42,175 nucleotides of DNA from Clostridia bacterium (GCA_017632155.1 JAGBRZ010000194.1:1-42175), one strand, 5' to 3'; shown: positions 23,115-32,136, counted from the first letter of the stretch. Notes: generated by a model from the letters alone, not told the origin. Made by a program: numbers and translations.

Positions 23115-25265
23115 ATGCCTAAAACAACAAAATCGGGAGGGGTAAATCTCGCCTCTCCCGTCACCGTGCTTTCGGGAGTCGGTCCCGCAAAGGCAGCGGC
23201 TTACGCAAAGGCAGGCATCGAAACACTCGAGGACCTGCTTTTGCACATACCGCGAGCCTATGAAAACCGAGGCGACATCAGGCTTCTTTCCGATTCGCGT
23301 GCCGACGGCGGCAAAACCGCAGTCGTTCTGACCGTTGCAACAACCCCTCAAGCGGCAAAGCTGAAAGGGCGGCTCACGATCGTGAAGTTCCGCGCCTTTG
23401 ACGAAAGTGGAAGTGCTGAGATCGTCTTCTTCAATATGCCATATCTGCGCCAGGTCTTCACAGTGGGATCCGAGTGGCGCTTTTTTGGCGTTGTTGAAAG
23501 GGCTCCGATCCGCGGAGGAATGAAATACAAGATCTCATCCCCCGCATACGAGCCATACACGGAAGGCGCTCTCCCCGATTTTACCGCTGTATATCCTCTT
23601 TCGGAAGGTTTGACACAGAAAAATCTCGCGGCTCACGTCGCGGAGGCACTTCGTCTTTGCGGTTCACCCGAGGACGTTCTTCCCGATGAGATCAGACGAA
23701 GACGCGAGCTCTGCACACTTCCATTTGCAGTAAGAAATATTCATAATCCCGAAAGCTACGTGGCACTCGCGGCGGCAAAAAAACGACTGATCTACGATGA
23801 ATTCTTCCTCTTTTCACTTTCAATGTCGATGCAAGGCAAGAAAAAGCGTGAGGGACATGCCTTTTCCTGCAAAAAGCAGAACATCTCGCCGCTCTTATCA
23901 GAGCTTCCATACGAGCTGACGGGCGCGCAAAAACGCGCGATCACCGAAATAGCCGCCGATATGAAAGCAGAAGTGCCGATGAGAAGAATGCTGATCGGCG
24001 ACGTTGGATGCGGAAAAACAGTTGTGGCGGCAGCGGCGATGCTCATAGCTGTGCTCAGCGGGCGGCAAGCGGCTCTTATGGCACCGACCGAAATTCTTGC
24101 TCGCCAACATTACGAGGATCTTTCCGAACTTTTCGGCAAGCTTGGAATCAAGTGCGAGCTCCTGATAGGTGCCACTTCAGCAAAAGAGAAGCGTAGAATT
24201 TATTCTGCACTTTCTGCTGAAGATCCCGAAGTCAGAACCCCGATAGTCATAGGAACTCACGCTCTTCTTTCAGAGGGTGTGCACTTCTCCGCCCTTTCGC
24301 TCGTTGTAACCGACGAGCAGCACCGTTTCGGAGTCAATCAGCGCGCCGCGCTGACCGAAAAATCCAAGGGCACGCATTTACTTTCGATGTCGGCAACCCC
24401 TATTCCTCGTTCTCTCGCGCTCGTGATGTACGGTGACATCGACATCTCGCGCATAAACGAGATGCCTCCCGGCAGACAGCGCGTTGATACATTTGTTGTA
24501 GATGAAAACTACCGAAGCCGCCTTATAGCCTTTATCAAAAAAACAGTCGCGGAGGGCGGACAAGTATATGTCGTTTGCCCCTCGATCGAAGAAAACCCCG
24601 ACCGTGACTCTGGCGAGGTCGATCTTTACGACATCGGTGACAACGGAATAAACAAAAGACCGCCCCTTAAGGCGGCGATCAAGTATGCCGACGACCTCAG
24701 CGCGGCTCTGCCCGAGCTTTCGGTTGCCTTCCTGCACGGCAAGCTCAAGAGTGAGCAAAAGGAAGCAATCATGACCTCGTTCGAATGTGGCGACATTGAC
24801 GTTCTTGTTTCGACGACTGTAATCGAAGTCGGCGTCAATGTTCCCAACGCCTCACTTATGATCGTCGAAAATGCAGAGCGATTCGGGCTTTCGCAGCTAC
24901 ATCAGCTTCGCGGCCGAGTCGGACGCGGAAAGCGCAAGTCATATTGCATTCTCGTTTCCGATGACGGATCCGATACAGCGCGCAAACGACTCACGGTTAT
25001 GCGCGACAATTACGATGGTTTTTCCATTGCAGAAGCCGATCTTGCGGCGCGCGGCCCCGGTGATTTTCTTGCTTCTAACTCAAACGAGATCAGACAAAGT
25101 GGCGGACTTCGCTTCAAATTTGCAGATCTTTGCGGTGACGCATCTCTCCTGACCTCGGCAACCGAGGACGCTCATTCACTTCTCGCCGCATCACCCACAC
25201 TCGAAGAATATCCCGCGCTTCGCGAGTCGCTTTCAAAACTCGGCGCGGCAACCAATACAGATTGA
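23115..25265 (+). CDS. recG: ATP-dependent DNA helicase RecG
   Basis: This 716-residue helicase remodels stalled replication forks and Holliday junctions. The wedge/OB domain is in the first third (VTVLSGVGPAKAAAYAKAGI, DLLLHIPRAYENRGDI). The helicase motifs follow: I GDVGCGKTVVAAAA, Ia MAPTEILARQHYE, II DEQHRFG, III SMSATPIPRSLALVMYGD, IV/V VLVSTTVIEVGVNVPNA and VI QLHQLRGRVGRG. It closes with the TRG-type region FSIAEADLAARGPGDFLASN. It starts 18 nt after recX with a poor ribosome binding site (GGTG), so it may be translated partly by coupling. Confidence 0.96.
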   Translation: MPKTTKSGGVNLASPVTVLSGVGPAKAAAYAKAGIETLEDLLLHIPRAYENRGDIRLLSDSRADGGKTAVVLTVATTPQAAKLKGRLTIVKFRAFDESGSAEIVFFNMPYLRQVFTVGSEWRFFGVVERAPIRGGMKYKISSPAYEPYTEGALPDFTAVYPLSEGLTQKNLAAHVAEALRLCGSPEDVLPDEIRRRRELCTLPFAVRNIHNPESYVALAAAKKRLIYDEFFLFSLSMSMQGKKKREGHAFSCKKQNISPLLSELPYELTGAQKRAITEIAADMKAEVPMRRMLIGDVGCGKTVVAAAAMLIAVLSGRQAALMAPTEILARQHYEDLSELFGKLGIKCELLIGATSAKEKRRIYSALSAEDPEVRTPIVIGTHALLSEGVHFSALSLVVTDEQHRFGVNQRAALTEKSKGTHLLSMSATPIPRSLALVMYGDIDISRINEMPPGRQRVDTFVVDENYRSRLIAFIKKTVAEGGQVYVVCPSIEENPDRDSGEVDLYDIGDNGINKRPPLKAAIKYADDLSAALPELSVAFLHGKLKSEQKEAIMTSFECGDIDVLVSTTVIEVGVNVPNASLMIVENAERFGLSQLHQLRGRVGRGKRKSYCILVSDDGSDTARKRLTVMRDNYDGFSIAEADLAARGPGDFLASNSNEIRQSGGLRFKFADLCGDASLLTSATEDAHSLLAASPTLEEYPALRESLSKLGAATNTD

Positions 25266-25277
25266 GAGGTAAATATT

Positions 25278-25883
25278 TTGAATAATCGTGGAATCATCAT
25301 TCTTGACCCCGGCCACGGACAGTTTGGCAACCCCCACACCACTCGCGAAGGCTTTTATGAAGGCACGCAGAACTTCATTCTTGCATCCTTCCTTAAAACA
25401 GAACTCGAAGCACTCGGATTTGACATTCGAATGACGAGGGACAAGGTCGAGGACAACCCCGAACTTGCAGAGCGCGGCTCGATGTCGGGCAAGCTTGGCG
25501 CAGTTATGTTCCTTTCGATCCATTCGAACGCGCCCGGAGGCAATCCCTCCGACGAGAGATACCCCCGCGTTCGCGGCGCCGAAACTTTCTATTCTGTCAG
25601 CGACTGCGAGGGCAACGCCCCCATCGCGCGCGACCTGACCGACGCCGTTGTCCGCACAATGCAGACCGAGGACCGCGGCATCAAGACCCGCCGCTACCCC
25701 GACAACGAATCGGTAGACTACTACGGCGTTCTCCGCTCCGCCGCCGCATCCGGCTGCAAGCGCGCATTCCTCATCGAACACGGCTTCCACACCAATCCCG
25801 AAGATTCGGCGTTTTTGCAGGATTCCGAATGTCTTGCGCGCCTTGCAAAGGCAGAGGCTGAAGTTATTGATAAGTGGTTTTAA
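25278..25883 (+). CDS. N-acetylmuramoyl-L-alanine amidase (Amidase_3 type), TTG start
   Basis: This 201-residue zinc amidase cleaves the MurNAc-L-Ala bond of peptidoglycan. Zinc ligands fit the family: His in IILDPGHGQFG, Glu in REGFYEGTQN, His in FLSIHSNAPGG, with the catalytic Glu in RAFLIEHGFHTNPED. The start is a TTG at 25278 behind GAGAGGT; no ATG exists in a fitting place. There is no signal peptide or extra cell-wall-binding domain, so it is either exported by another route or acts inside, for example during spore development or on recycled muropeptides. It lies 12 nt after recG. Confidence 0.88.
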   Translation: MNNRGIIILDPGHGQFGNPHTTREGFYEGTQNFILASFLKTELEALGFDIRMTRDKVEDNPELAERGSMSGKLGAVMFLSIHSNAPGGNPSDERYPRVRGAETFYSVSDCEGNAPIARDLTDAVVRTMQTEDRGIKTRRYPDNESVDYYGVLRSAAASGCKRAFLIEHGFHTNPEDSAFLQDSECLARLAKAEAEVIDKWF

Positions 25884-26019
25884 CATAAAAGCTCTCCCGC
25901 CACGGCGGGAGAGCTTTTATGTTCTGAATGTCGGCGAGGCGCCGCCATTCAGAAGCACAGGGGTATTCGTCCTCTGCGGAGGACGAATTAAGGAACTTTT
26001 TTGCAAAAAAGTTCCTTAA
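25884..26019. repeat. Four consecutive hairpins between amidase and trxB
   Basis: Stems follow one another without gaps of note: 18 bp with a 2-nt loop (25884-25921, core CTCTCCCGCC-AC-GGCGGGAGAG); 13 of 14 bp (25922-25954, TTCTGAATG...CATTCAGAA); 10 bp (25965-25988, ATTCGTCCTC-TGCG-GAGGACGAAT); 15 bp (25988-26019, with TTTTTT-GC-AAAAAA at the tip). The first serves as the terminator for the recA-recG-amidase transcript and the last could serve trxB from the other side. The rest is unexplained. Confidence 0.8.
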
Positions 26020-26048
26020 GAATCTTCAAAAAACTCGATCTCTTTTGG

Positions 26049-26966
26049 TTAAAGAGTATCAACGTACTTACAAGCCGCCAGCGCCGCGCATGCACCGTCG
26101 GAGGTTGCGGTTGAGATCTGGCGGATGCCCTTCTTACGGCAGTCGCCTGCGGCGAAGACACCTTCGCATCCCATATTGCCGTCATCGCTTGCGATAAGGT
26201 ATCCGTAGGGGTCGATGGGGGCGATGTCCTTGAAAATATCAGTCGCGGGAGCCATTCCGACTGCAAGGAAGATGCCGTCGACCTTGAGTTTGGTCAGATC
26301 GCCTGTTTCGGTGTTCTTGACGACGATACCGGTAAGCTCGCCGCCCTCGGAAATATACTCCTCGACAACGGTGTTATAGATGATCTCGACGTTCTCCATC
26401 GACTTGAGCTCTGCGGCGGTGTTAGCCTCGCAGGTCAGGTCGGGAAGGTTCTGCACGATGGTCAGCTTCTTTGCGATCTTTGCAAGCAGGAGAGCTTCGA
26501 CAGCCGCGCTGTTGCCGCCACCGATAACAGCGATCTCGCCGCCGGTGTAGAACGCGCCGTCGCAAACGGCACAGAAGGAAATTCCGTGACCGACGAGCTC
26601 CTCTTCACCATCAAGACCGAGACGGCGGTGGTGCGAGCCAACCGCGATGATGACGCTCTTTGCCTCAAAATCACCGTCGGGGGTGGTGAGGGTATAGAAC
26701 TTTTCCTTTTTGTTATACGCGATCGCGGTCACCTCCGCGCATTCGATCTCCGCGCCGAGTCCGAGCGCCTGCTCGACCATCTTATCGGCGAGCTCATTGC
26801 CAGAAATTTCGGAAAATCCGGGGTAGTTTTCGATCTTGGGGGAAAATGTCATCTGTCCGCCAAAGGTGGATTTTTCGATAACGGTGACGCTCTTGCCCGC
26901 GCGAACTGCGTAAATTGCCGCGGTAAGTCCCGCAGGACCCGCTCCGATTATAATAATATCTTTCAT
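26049..26966 (-). CDS. trxB: Thioredoxin reductase
   Basis: This is a 305-residue FAD/NADPH enzyme. It shows the FAD motif IIIIGAGPAGLTAAIYA, FGGQM, the redox pair C132-A-V-C135 in SFCAVCDGAFY, the NADPH motif IGGGNSAAVEALLLAK and the C-terminal GVFAAGDCRKKGIRQISTA. It keeps a thiol redox protein reduced. Here it lies just downstream of nrdD, whose product carries its own glutaredoxin-like domain, so it may supply electrons to that reductase. A hairpin in the 53-nt gap may moderate read-through. Confidence 0.96.
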   Translation of the reverse strand: MKDIIIIGAGPAGLTAAIYAVRAGKSVTVIEKSTFGGQMTFSPKIENYPGFSEISGNELADKMVEQALGLGAEIECAEVTAIAYNKKEKFYTLTTPDGDFEAKSVIIAVGSHHRRLGLDGEEELVGHGISFCAVCDGAFYTGGEIAVIGGGNSAAVEALLLAKIAKKLTIVQNLPDLTCEANTAAELKSMENVEIIYNTVVEEYISEGGELTGIVVKNTETGDLTKLKVDGIFLAVGMAPATDIFKDIAPIDPYGYLIASDDGNMGCEGVFAAGDCRKKGIRQISTATSDGACAALAACKYVDTL

Positions 26967-26982
26967 AATTTTCCTCTTAACG

Positions 26983-27011
26983 AAGATCGGCTGCCGAAAG
27001 CAGCCGATCTT
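26983..27011. terminator. Stem-loop between nrdD and trxB
   Basis: A 12-bp stem AAGATCGGCTGC-CGAAA-GCAGCCGATCTT. In the direction of nrdD and trxB it is not followed by a T run, so it is more likely a partial attenuator or a transcript-stabilising hairpin than a full terminator. Confidence 0.6.
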
Positions 27012-27019
27012 TATTTTAA

Positions 27020-29413
27020 TTAAGCGTTAGCGGTGGTCTTGATGAACTCCTTAACACCCGCGATATCGGCAAACGCGGTGAAGTCCTCGCCTACGATATA
27101 GAGCAGAGTGGGAGCCTGACGGGTTCCATACTTCTTTGCGAAGTCGGGATCATCCTCGAAATAAACCTTTTCGAACTCAATTCCCGCCTTTTCAAGGAGA
27201 GATGCCGCGATCTTGCACTTGGGGCAGGTCTTGGTTGCAAAGAGAACAACTCTGCCGTCCTCATATACAGCATCTGCTGCGGTGGGAGCGGGTGTGTTTT
27301 CCTTGCTGATGTTGCCGTGGCCTCTGTCTTCGAAGTGAAGCATCGACTGTTCGGGATCGTATTCAACTCTTTCCTTATACTCCTGCGACTTACCGTCGTT
27401 CCAGTTCTGAACGGGGCGGTAGTAGCCGGTGATACGGCTGTAAACCTCGGTAACCTTACCGCACTTGGGGCAGGAGAAGTGCTCGCCTGCGATGTATCCG
27501 TGCTCGGAGCAGACCGAGTAGGTGGGGGAAAGGGTGTAATAAGGAAGCTTATAGTTTTCCGCGATCTTGCGGATGAGTGCTGCTGCTGCCTTCCAGTCGG
27601 GAAGCTTTTCACCAAGGAAGGTATGGAATACCGTGCCCGAGGTGTAGAGAGTCTGGAGCTCGTCCTGAATATCGAGAGCGGTGAATACGTCGTCGGTGTA
27701 GCTTACGGGGAGGTGGCTGGAGTTGGTATAGTAAGGAGTTTCACCCTGCGAAGCGGTGACGATGTCGGGGTATCTCTTCTTGTCGTGCTTTGCAAGACGG
27801 TAAGAGGTCGACTCTGCGGGGGTAGCCTCGAGGTTGTAGAGGTCGCCGTACATTTCCTGATAGTCGGAAAGGCGCTCGCGCATGTGGTTGAGAACGTCCT
27901 GAGTGAACTTCTGTGCCTTCTTATCAGTGAGATCCTTCTTGATCCAGCTTGCATTAAGGCAAGCCTCGTTCATACCGACAAGACCGATGGTGGAGAAGTG
28001 GTTGTTAAATGTGCCGAGATAGCGCTTGGTGTAGGGATACAGACCCTCATCAAGGAGCTTTGTGATAACGTCGCGCTTGATCTTGAGCGAACGAGCGGCG
28101 ATGTCCATAAGTCTGTCGAGCTTACGGTAGAAGTCCTCCTCGTTCTCAGCGGTGTAGCCGAGGCGGGGCATATTGATGGTAACAACGCCGACGGAACCGG
28201 TGCTCTCGCCGCTTCCGAAGTAACCGCCCGACTTCTTGCGAAGCTCACGGAGGTCAAGACGCAGACGGCAGCACATCGAACGAACGTCGCTGGGCTCCAT
28301 ATCGCTGTTGATATAGTTCGAGAAGTAAGGAATGCCGTACTTCGAGGTCATCTCGAAGAGGAGGCGGTTGTTTTCGGTATCCGACCAGTCGAAATCGCGG
28401 GTAATCGAATAGGTGGGGATGGGATACTGGAATCCGCGGCCGTTGACGTCGCCCTCGATCATGATCTCGATGAACGCCTTGTTGACCATATCCATTTCGC
28501 GCTTACAGTCACCGTAGGTGAAGTCCTGCTCCTTGCCGCCGACGATAGCGGGCTTGTCGATCATATCGGGAGGACATACCCAGTCGAGGGTGATGTTCGA
28601 GAAGGGAGCCTGAGTACCCCAACGGGAGGGAGTATTTACGCCGTAAACGAAGGACTCGATGCACTTCTTGACCTGATCGTAGGAAAGATTATCGGTCTTT
28701 ACGAAGGGAGCGAGATAGGTATCGAAGGAGGAGAAGGCCTGCGCGCCTGCCCACTCGTTCTGCATAATTCCGAGGAAGTTGACCATCTGGTTGCAGAGAG
28801 TTGCAAGATGCTTTGCGGGAGCGGACGAGATCTTGCCCGTGATTCCGCCGAGGCCGTCCTCGATGAGCTGACGGAGAGACCAACCCGCACAGTAACCGGT
28901 GAGCATCGAGAGGTCGTGCAGATGGAGATCTGCATTCTGATGCGCCTGAGCGATCTCGTCGTCATAAATTTCGGAGAGCCAATAGTTTGCGGTGATGGCG
29001 CCCGAGTTGGAGAGGATAAGTCCGCCGACCGAGTAGGTTACGGTCGAGTTCTCCTTGACTCGCCAGTCGGTGCTCTTAACGTAAGAGTCAACGAGAGCCT
29101 TGTAGTCAAGAATGGTGGACTTCATATTACGGAGCTTCTCGCGCTGGCGGCGGTAGAGGATGTATGCCTTTGCAACATCCTCATATCCCGCCTGTGCGAG
29201 AACAGTCTCAACGCTGTCCTGAATATCCTCGACAGCGATCTTGTCGCCCTTTACCTTGGGCTCGAAGTGAGAGGTGACGCGAAGAGCGATAAGGTCGATC
29301 ACGTCGGAGTTGTATTTTCTGTCGCAAGCCTCGAATGCAAGCGTTATCGCCTTTGAGATCTTAGAAATATCAAATTCTACGGTTTTGCCGTTTCTTTTTA
29401 CTACCTGATACAT
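27020..29413 (-). CDS. nrdD: Anaerobic ribonucleoside-triphosphate reductase with C-terminal glutaredoxin-like domain
   Basis: This 797-residue class III reductase makes dNTPs without oxygen using a glycyl radical. The N-terminus is an ATP cone (residues 1-95, VVKRNGKTVEFDISKISKAI). The catalytic barrel follows, with LSMLTGYCAGWSLRQLIEDG and TGSVGVVTINMPRLGY. Near the end of the barrel are Cys residues in SVCSEHGYIAGEHFSCPKCG and the glycyl-radical segment SRITGYYRPVQNW (Gly about 663). Residues 722-797 form an added thioredoxin-fold domain with the redox motif TCPKC (C730, C733) and a QAPTLL cis-proline site. The fusion suggests that a redoxin, not formate, reduces the enzyme. It is transcribed from a strong promoter with NrdR-like boxes. 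Confidence 0.96.
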   Translation of the reverse strand: MYQVVKRNGKTVEFDISKISKAITLAFEACDRKYNSDVIDLIALRVTSHFEPKVKGDKIAVEDIQDSVETVLAQAGYEDVAKAYILYRRQREKLRNMKSTILDYKALVDSYVKSTDWRVKENSTVTYSVGGLILSNSGAITANYWLSEIYDDEIAQAHQNADLHLHDLSMLTGYCAGWSLRQLIEDGLGGITGKISSAPAKHLATLCNQMVNFLGIMQNEWAGAQAFSSFDTYLAPFVKTDNLSYDQVKKCIESFVYGVNTPSRWGTQAPFSNITLDWVCPPDMIDKPAIVGGKEQDFTYGDCKREMDMVNKAFIEIMIEGDVNGRGFQYPIPTYSITRDFDWSDTENNRLLFEMTSKYGIPYFSNYINSDMEPSDVRSMCCRLRLDLRELRKKSGGYFGSGESTGSVGVVTINMPRLGYTAENEEDFYRKLDRLMDIAARSLKIKRDVITKLLDEGLYPYTKRYLGTFNNHFSTIGLVGMNEACLNASWIKKDLTDKKAQKFTQDVLNHMRERLSDYQEMYGDLYNLEATPAESTSYRLAKHDKKRYPDIVTASQGETPYYTNSSHLPVSYTDDVFTALDIQDELQTLYTSGTVFHTFLGEKLPDWKAAAALIRKIAENYKLPYYTLSPTYSVCSEHGYIAGEHFSCPKCGKVTEVYSRITGYYRPVQNWNDGKSQEYKERVEYDPEQSMLHFEDRGHGNISKENTPAPTAADAVYEDGRVVLFATKTCPKCKIAASLLEKAGIEFEKVYFEDDPDFAKKYGTRQAPTLLYIVGEDFTAFADIAGVKEFIKTTANA

Positions 29414-29438
29414 TCTTTTTCTTCCCTTTCAAAAATTA

Positions 29439-29503
29439 TCTATATATAGTACTGGTAATGCGCTGGCGAGTTATATTATACTACATATTGTGGTGTTTGT
29501 CAA
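29439..29503 (-). promoter_or_regulatory. nrdD promoter with two NrdR-box-like sites
   Basis: On the minus strand TTGACA (29498-29503), 17-bp spacer and TATAAT (29475-29480). The core ACAATATGTAGT (29480-29491) lies in the spacer and ACTATATATAGA (29439-29450) in the leader. Both match the centre of the NrdR consensus ACACWATATATWGTGT, and they are 41 bp apart, close to four helical turns. Confidence 0.7.
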
Positions 29504-29517
29504 TACCTTATAACAAG

Positions 29518-29551
29518 ATATTGTGCCGATTTTAAAAAATCGGCACAATAT
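29518..29551. terminator. Terminator between nrdG and nrdD
   Basis: A 16-bp perfect stem (29518-29533 with 29536-29551, core TTGTGCCGATTTT) ends the nrdG transcript just before the nrdD promoter. Confidence 0.7.
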
Positions 29552-29593
29552 ATAGCAAATATTCCGTTTTTTTGGTTACTTTCACCAATAGAT

Positions 29594-30292
29594 TCAATCC
29601 ACTCCGCGGATTTCGACAAGCTCGACAGAATCTTTTACGATGTCCCTGAAACATTCAATTTCATGTCTATCGAATCCATGAAGTCCTCCGTACATAACCG
29701 CGCCCGAATCGACGAAATTTTGGAGATAATACGCCTTTGCACCGCGGATGAAATCCGCAATGCCGCGCATTGATTCCTCATCGTGAAGCTCACGGACGAG
29801 GGTGGTGCGGAGCTCGTAGTCGATGCCCGAAAGCATAATGAAGGAAAGCGACGCGCGAATCAGCTCGACGTCGAAATTGCGGATGCCGACGGTTTGCGAG
29901 TATTTTTCGGGCGAGTTTTTAATATCCATCGCAACCTTATCGCAAAGCCCCTCTGAAATAATGCCGGCAAGGCGCTCGGGGTGAGTGCCGTTGGTGTCAA
30001 GCTTGATCTTATAGTCGCCAATTTCGCGCACACGGCGCAAAAAGTCCTCAAGATCGGGCTGAAGAAGAGGCTCGCCTCCGCTGACGGCAATTCCGTCAAG
30101 TATGCCCTTTCTTTTTTTCAAATGTTCAAGCACTTCGTCCACGGTATATCCATCTGTTCCGCGCGGGTCGAGAACGAGGGGAGAGTTATGGCAGAAGGGA
30201 CAACGAAGATCGCATCCGCCCGTAAAAACCGTGCAGGCGGTCAGCCCGGGGTAGTCAAGAAGTGTGAGTTTATTAAAGCCTTGAATGTTCAT
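29594..30292 (-). CDS. nrdG: Anaerobic ribonucleoside-triphosphate reductase activating protein (radical SAM)
   Basis: This 232-residue radical-SAM enzyme installs the glycyl radical in NrdD. It has LTLLDYPGLTACTVFTGGCD followed by the cluster motif C-D-L-R-C-P-F-C-H-N (C-x3-C-x2-C), GIAVSGGEPLLQPDLEDFL and YKIKLDTNGTHPE. The size is that of the stand-alone activase family found in Clostridia, longer than E. coli NrdG. It lies on the same strand just upstream of nrdD, separated by a hairpin and the nrdD promoter. It starts 9 nt after the end of the upstream lipoprotein gene and may be expressed with it. Confidence 0.92.
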   Translation of the reverse strand: MNIQGFNKLTLLDYPGLTACTVFTGGCDLRCPFCHNSPLVLDPRGTDGYTVDEVLEHLKKRKGILDGIAVSGGEPLLQPDLEDFLRRVREIGDYKIKLDTNGTHPERLAGIISEGLCDKVAMDIKNSPEKYSQTVGIRNFDVELIRASLSFIMLSGIDYELRTTLVRELHDEESMRGIADFIRGAKAYYLQNFVDSGAVMYGGLHGFDRHEIECFRDIVKDSVELVEIRGVD

Positions 30293-30301
30293 TTTCCACC
30301 T

Positions 30302-32113
30302 TTAATTATAAGAAGCCAGCCACGCCCTTGCCTTATAGAAAGCTCTGCCGTCGAAGACGTGAGTTGTGGCAGATGCGTTGTTGCCGTCGAATTTGAAAAG
30401 CTTAAAGCGGTCGGTGTTATGATCTGCATAAACCTTGGTCGCAACCGTCAGAGCGGCGTCGCCGTCGGGGAATGAGCAGATGCACTTGACGCTCGAGGAA
30501 TTGACCTGCGCCGAGCCGGGATAACTCGAGAGGATCGTTCCCGTAGTCTTGTCGAAGACGCGAACAAAGCTGCCGCCGACCCATACCTGATCCTCATTTC
30601 CGCAAATTGCGGAAAAATCGTGCCCGCCTTTCATATTGTTGCAGCCATAGGATGCGATCTTGGTCATAGACGGTGCGGAGGGATCATCTCCGATCTCGTA
30701 AGCAACAATAAGGGAGCTTCCCATTGCCCAAAGGATCTCGCGAGTTTCATCCCAAAGGACCGCGTGGGCACTTGTGAGCTGCTTTTCGGCATATTTTGCA
30801 TCCTTTTTATTTTCGGCGGAGTAAAGTCGGATAAATCCGTTTTCGGTCTTACTGCCGCCCGATGAAGCAACGGCGATCATTCCGTTCGGCAGATACTCGA
30901 TAGAGTGCGGCGAGGTGCCGCCAAGCTCTGCCTCCCAAAGACATTCCTCGGCGGGATAGGAAGCGACTCCGACATAACCCGAAGAGGACGTAAAGAGAAT
31001 AATGTAAGTGCCCCACTTTTCGCTGTAACGCAGACGCGCCTCGTCAACTCGGTTGCCGTAGCCCTTGAGCGAGAAGCCTTTCGCTGTCTGCGGCTTGAAT
31101 TCATATTTAAGCGCGGGGTCGCCCGATGCAAGATCGTAGACCGCAATGCTTGCATTAAGCTGATCGGCAAGCGCGATGGGTTTTGTGCCGAAATCGTTCA
31201 GTGCGGGATAGGTTGCACGCTCGAATTTGAGCACTTTTGCCTCGCCGAGAGTCAGCGAGACCTCTGTCTGACCCTTCGGGAAAAGCCCTTCAAGCAGAGC
31301 GCGAGCCGCCATTACGACAAGTCCGCCCTCACCGCAGAGGATAACGTTGCCGCCTTCCATACCGCAGCAGTATTCATATGCCGCAAGAGTCTTCTGCGCG
31401 GCGGTACCGATAATGATCTGCTTACCCGAGGCGGCAGACTTTTTTACTGTTTCAAGCTTGATGCCAGTCTTCTCTGCAACCGTGTTTCTGATAAGCTCAG
31501 CCGCGTAGTCCTCGTCATTGTCCGAGCTGTTAGGGATGACAAGAGAATATTCCGCAATCGGCGCGCCGTTCAGAAGGCACTCCGTTACGGCATACTGACC
31601 CGCGGAAATGAAGGAAAGCGATGTTTCGATCTCACCGTTTTTGAAGCAAAATTCAAGGAAATAAGAGATTGCCTCAAGAGTAGCCTCGTCACTTCCGCCG
31701 AGAATGACTATGCGGCGGCTTTCGGGGAAATATTTTACTGCAAAATCATCCTCGAGAAGCTCTTTTTTCATCTCGATGCTTTCGGTACGGTTTGTTTCAC
31801 CGACAAGGATCTCAAGCGCCTCGGGGGGAAGAGTGTCGCCGGTTTTATACCAGTCGTCACCGATCGTCACGCCCTCTGCAGTTTCGGAAAGTGTCTTTTT
31901 AAGATCAACCGCCGCGGCAACTATCGAATTTGAAGCCTGCGCGGAGCGGATGACCTTGTATCCCGCCAAAGAAACTGCGCTCGGTGCCTCGGTGATCTCC
32001 GAAGTCGGAAGCTCCTCATTCAGCAGAGTTACTATCGGATCAATGACGTCGCCCGAGCAGGACGAGAGAAGCATCATTATACAAATAAGAAGAGAAAACA
32101 GTCTTTTTTTCAT
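30302..32113 (-). CDS. Lipoprotein with C-terminal beta-propeller-like region, function unknown
   Basis: I place the start at 32113 (MKKRLFSLLICIMMLLSSCS), because GGAGGA lies 8 nt upstream and a lipobox LSSC with Cys19 follows; the frame remains open to 32158. The mature protein is about 585 residues. The N-terminal half has EILVGETNRTES and RRIVILGGSDEATLEAISYF, like the N-terminal domains that accompany many glycan-active surface proteins. The C-terminal half (from about residue 320) has short repeated strands such as IILFTSSSGYVGVASYP, HSIEYLPNGMIAVASSGG and HAVLWDETREILWAMGSSLI, which read as propeller blades. No catalytic motif is seen. It is divergent from an esterase gene. Confidence 0.75.
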   Translation of the reverse strand: MKKRLFSLLICIMMLLSSCSGDVIDPIVTLLNEELPTSEITEAPSAVSLAGYKVIRSAQASNSIVAAAVDLKKTLSETAEGVTIGDDWYKTGDTLPPEALEILVGETNRTESIEMKKELLEDDFAVKYFPESRRIVILGGSDEATLEAISYFLEFCFKNGEIETSLSFISAGQYAVTECLLNGAPIAEYSLVIPNSSDNDEDYAAELIRNTVAEKTGIKLETVKKSAASGKQIIIGTAAQKTLAAYEYCCGMEGGNVILCGEGGLVVMAARALLEGLFPKGQTEVSLTLGEAKVLKFERATYPALNDFGTKPIALADQLNASIAVYDLASGDPALKYEFKPQTAKGFSLKGYGNRVDEARLRYSEKWGTYIILFTSSSGYVGVASYPAEECLWEAELGGTSPHSIEYLPNGMIAVASSGGSKTENGFIRLYSAENKKDAKYAEKQLTSAHAVLWDETREILWAMGSSLIVAYEIGDDPSAPSMTKIASYGCNNMKGGHDFSAICGNEDQVWVGGSFVRVFDKTTGTILSSYPGSAQVNSSSVKCICSFPDGDAALTVATKVYADHNTDRFKLFKFDGNNASATTHVFDGRAFYKARAWLASYN

Positions 32114-32136
32114 TATAAAATCCTCCATACCATAAC

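Noticed and set aside
27317..29356. Long open frame (679 codons) on the plus strand opposite nrdD
   Set aside because: It mirrors the codon bias of nrdD, has no ribosome binding site or recognisable domain, and NrdD on the other strand matches its family along the whole length.
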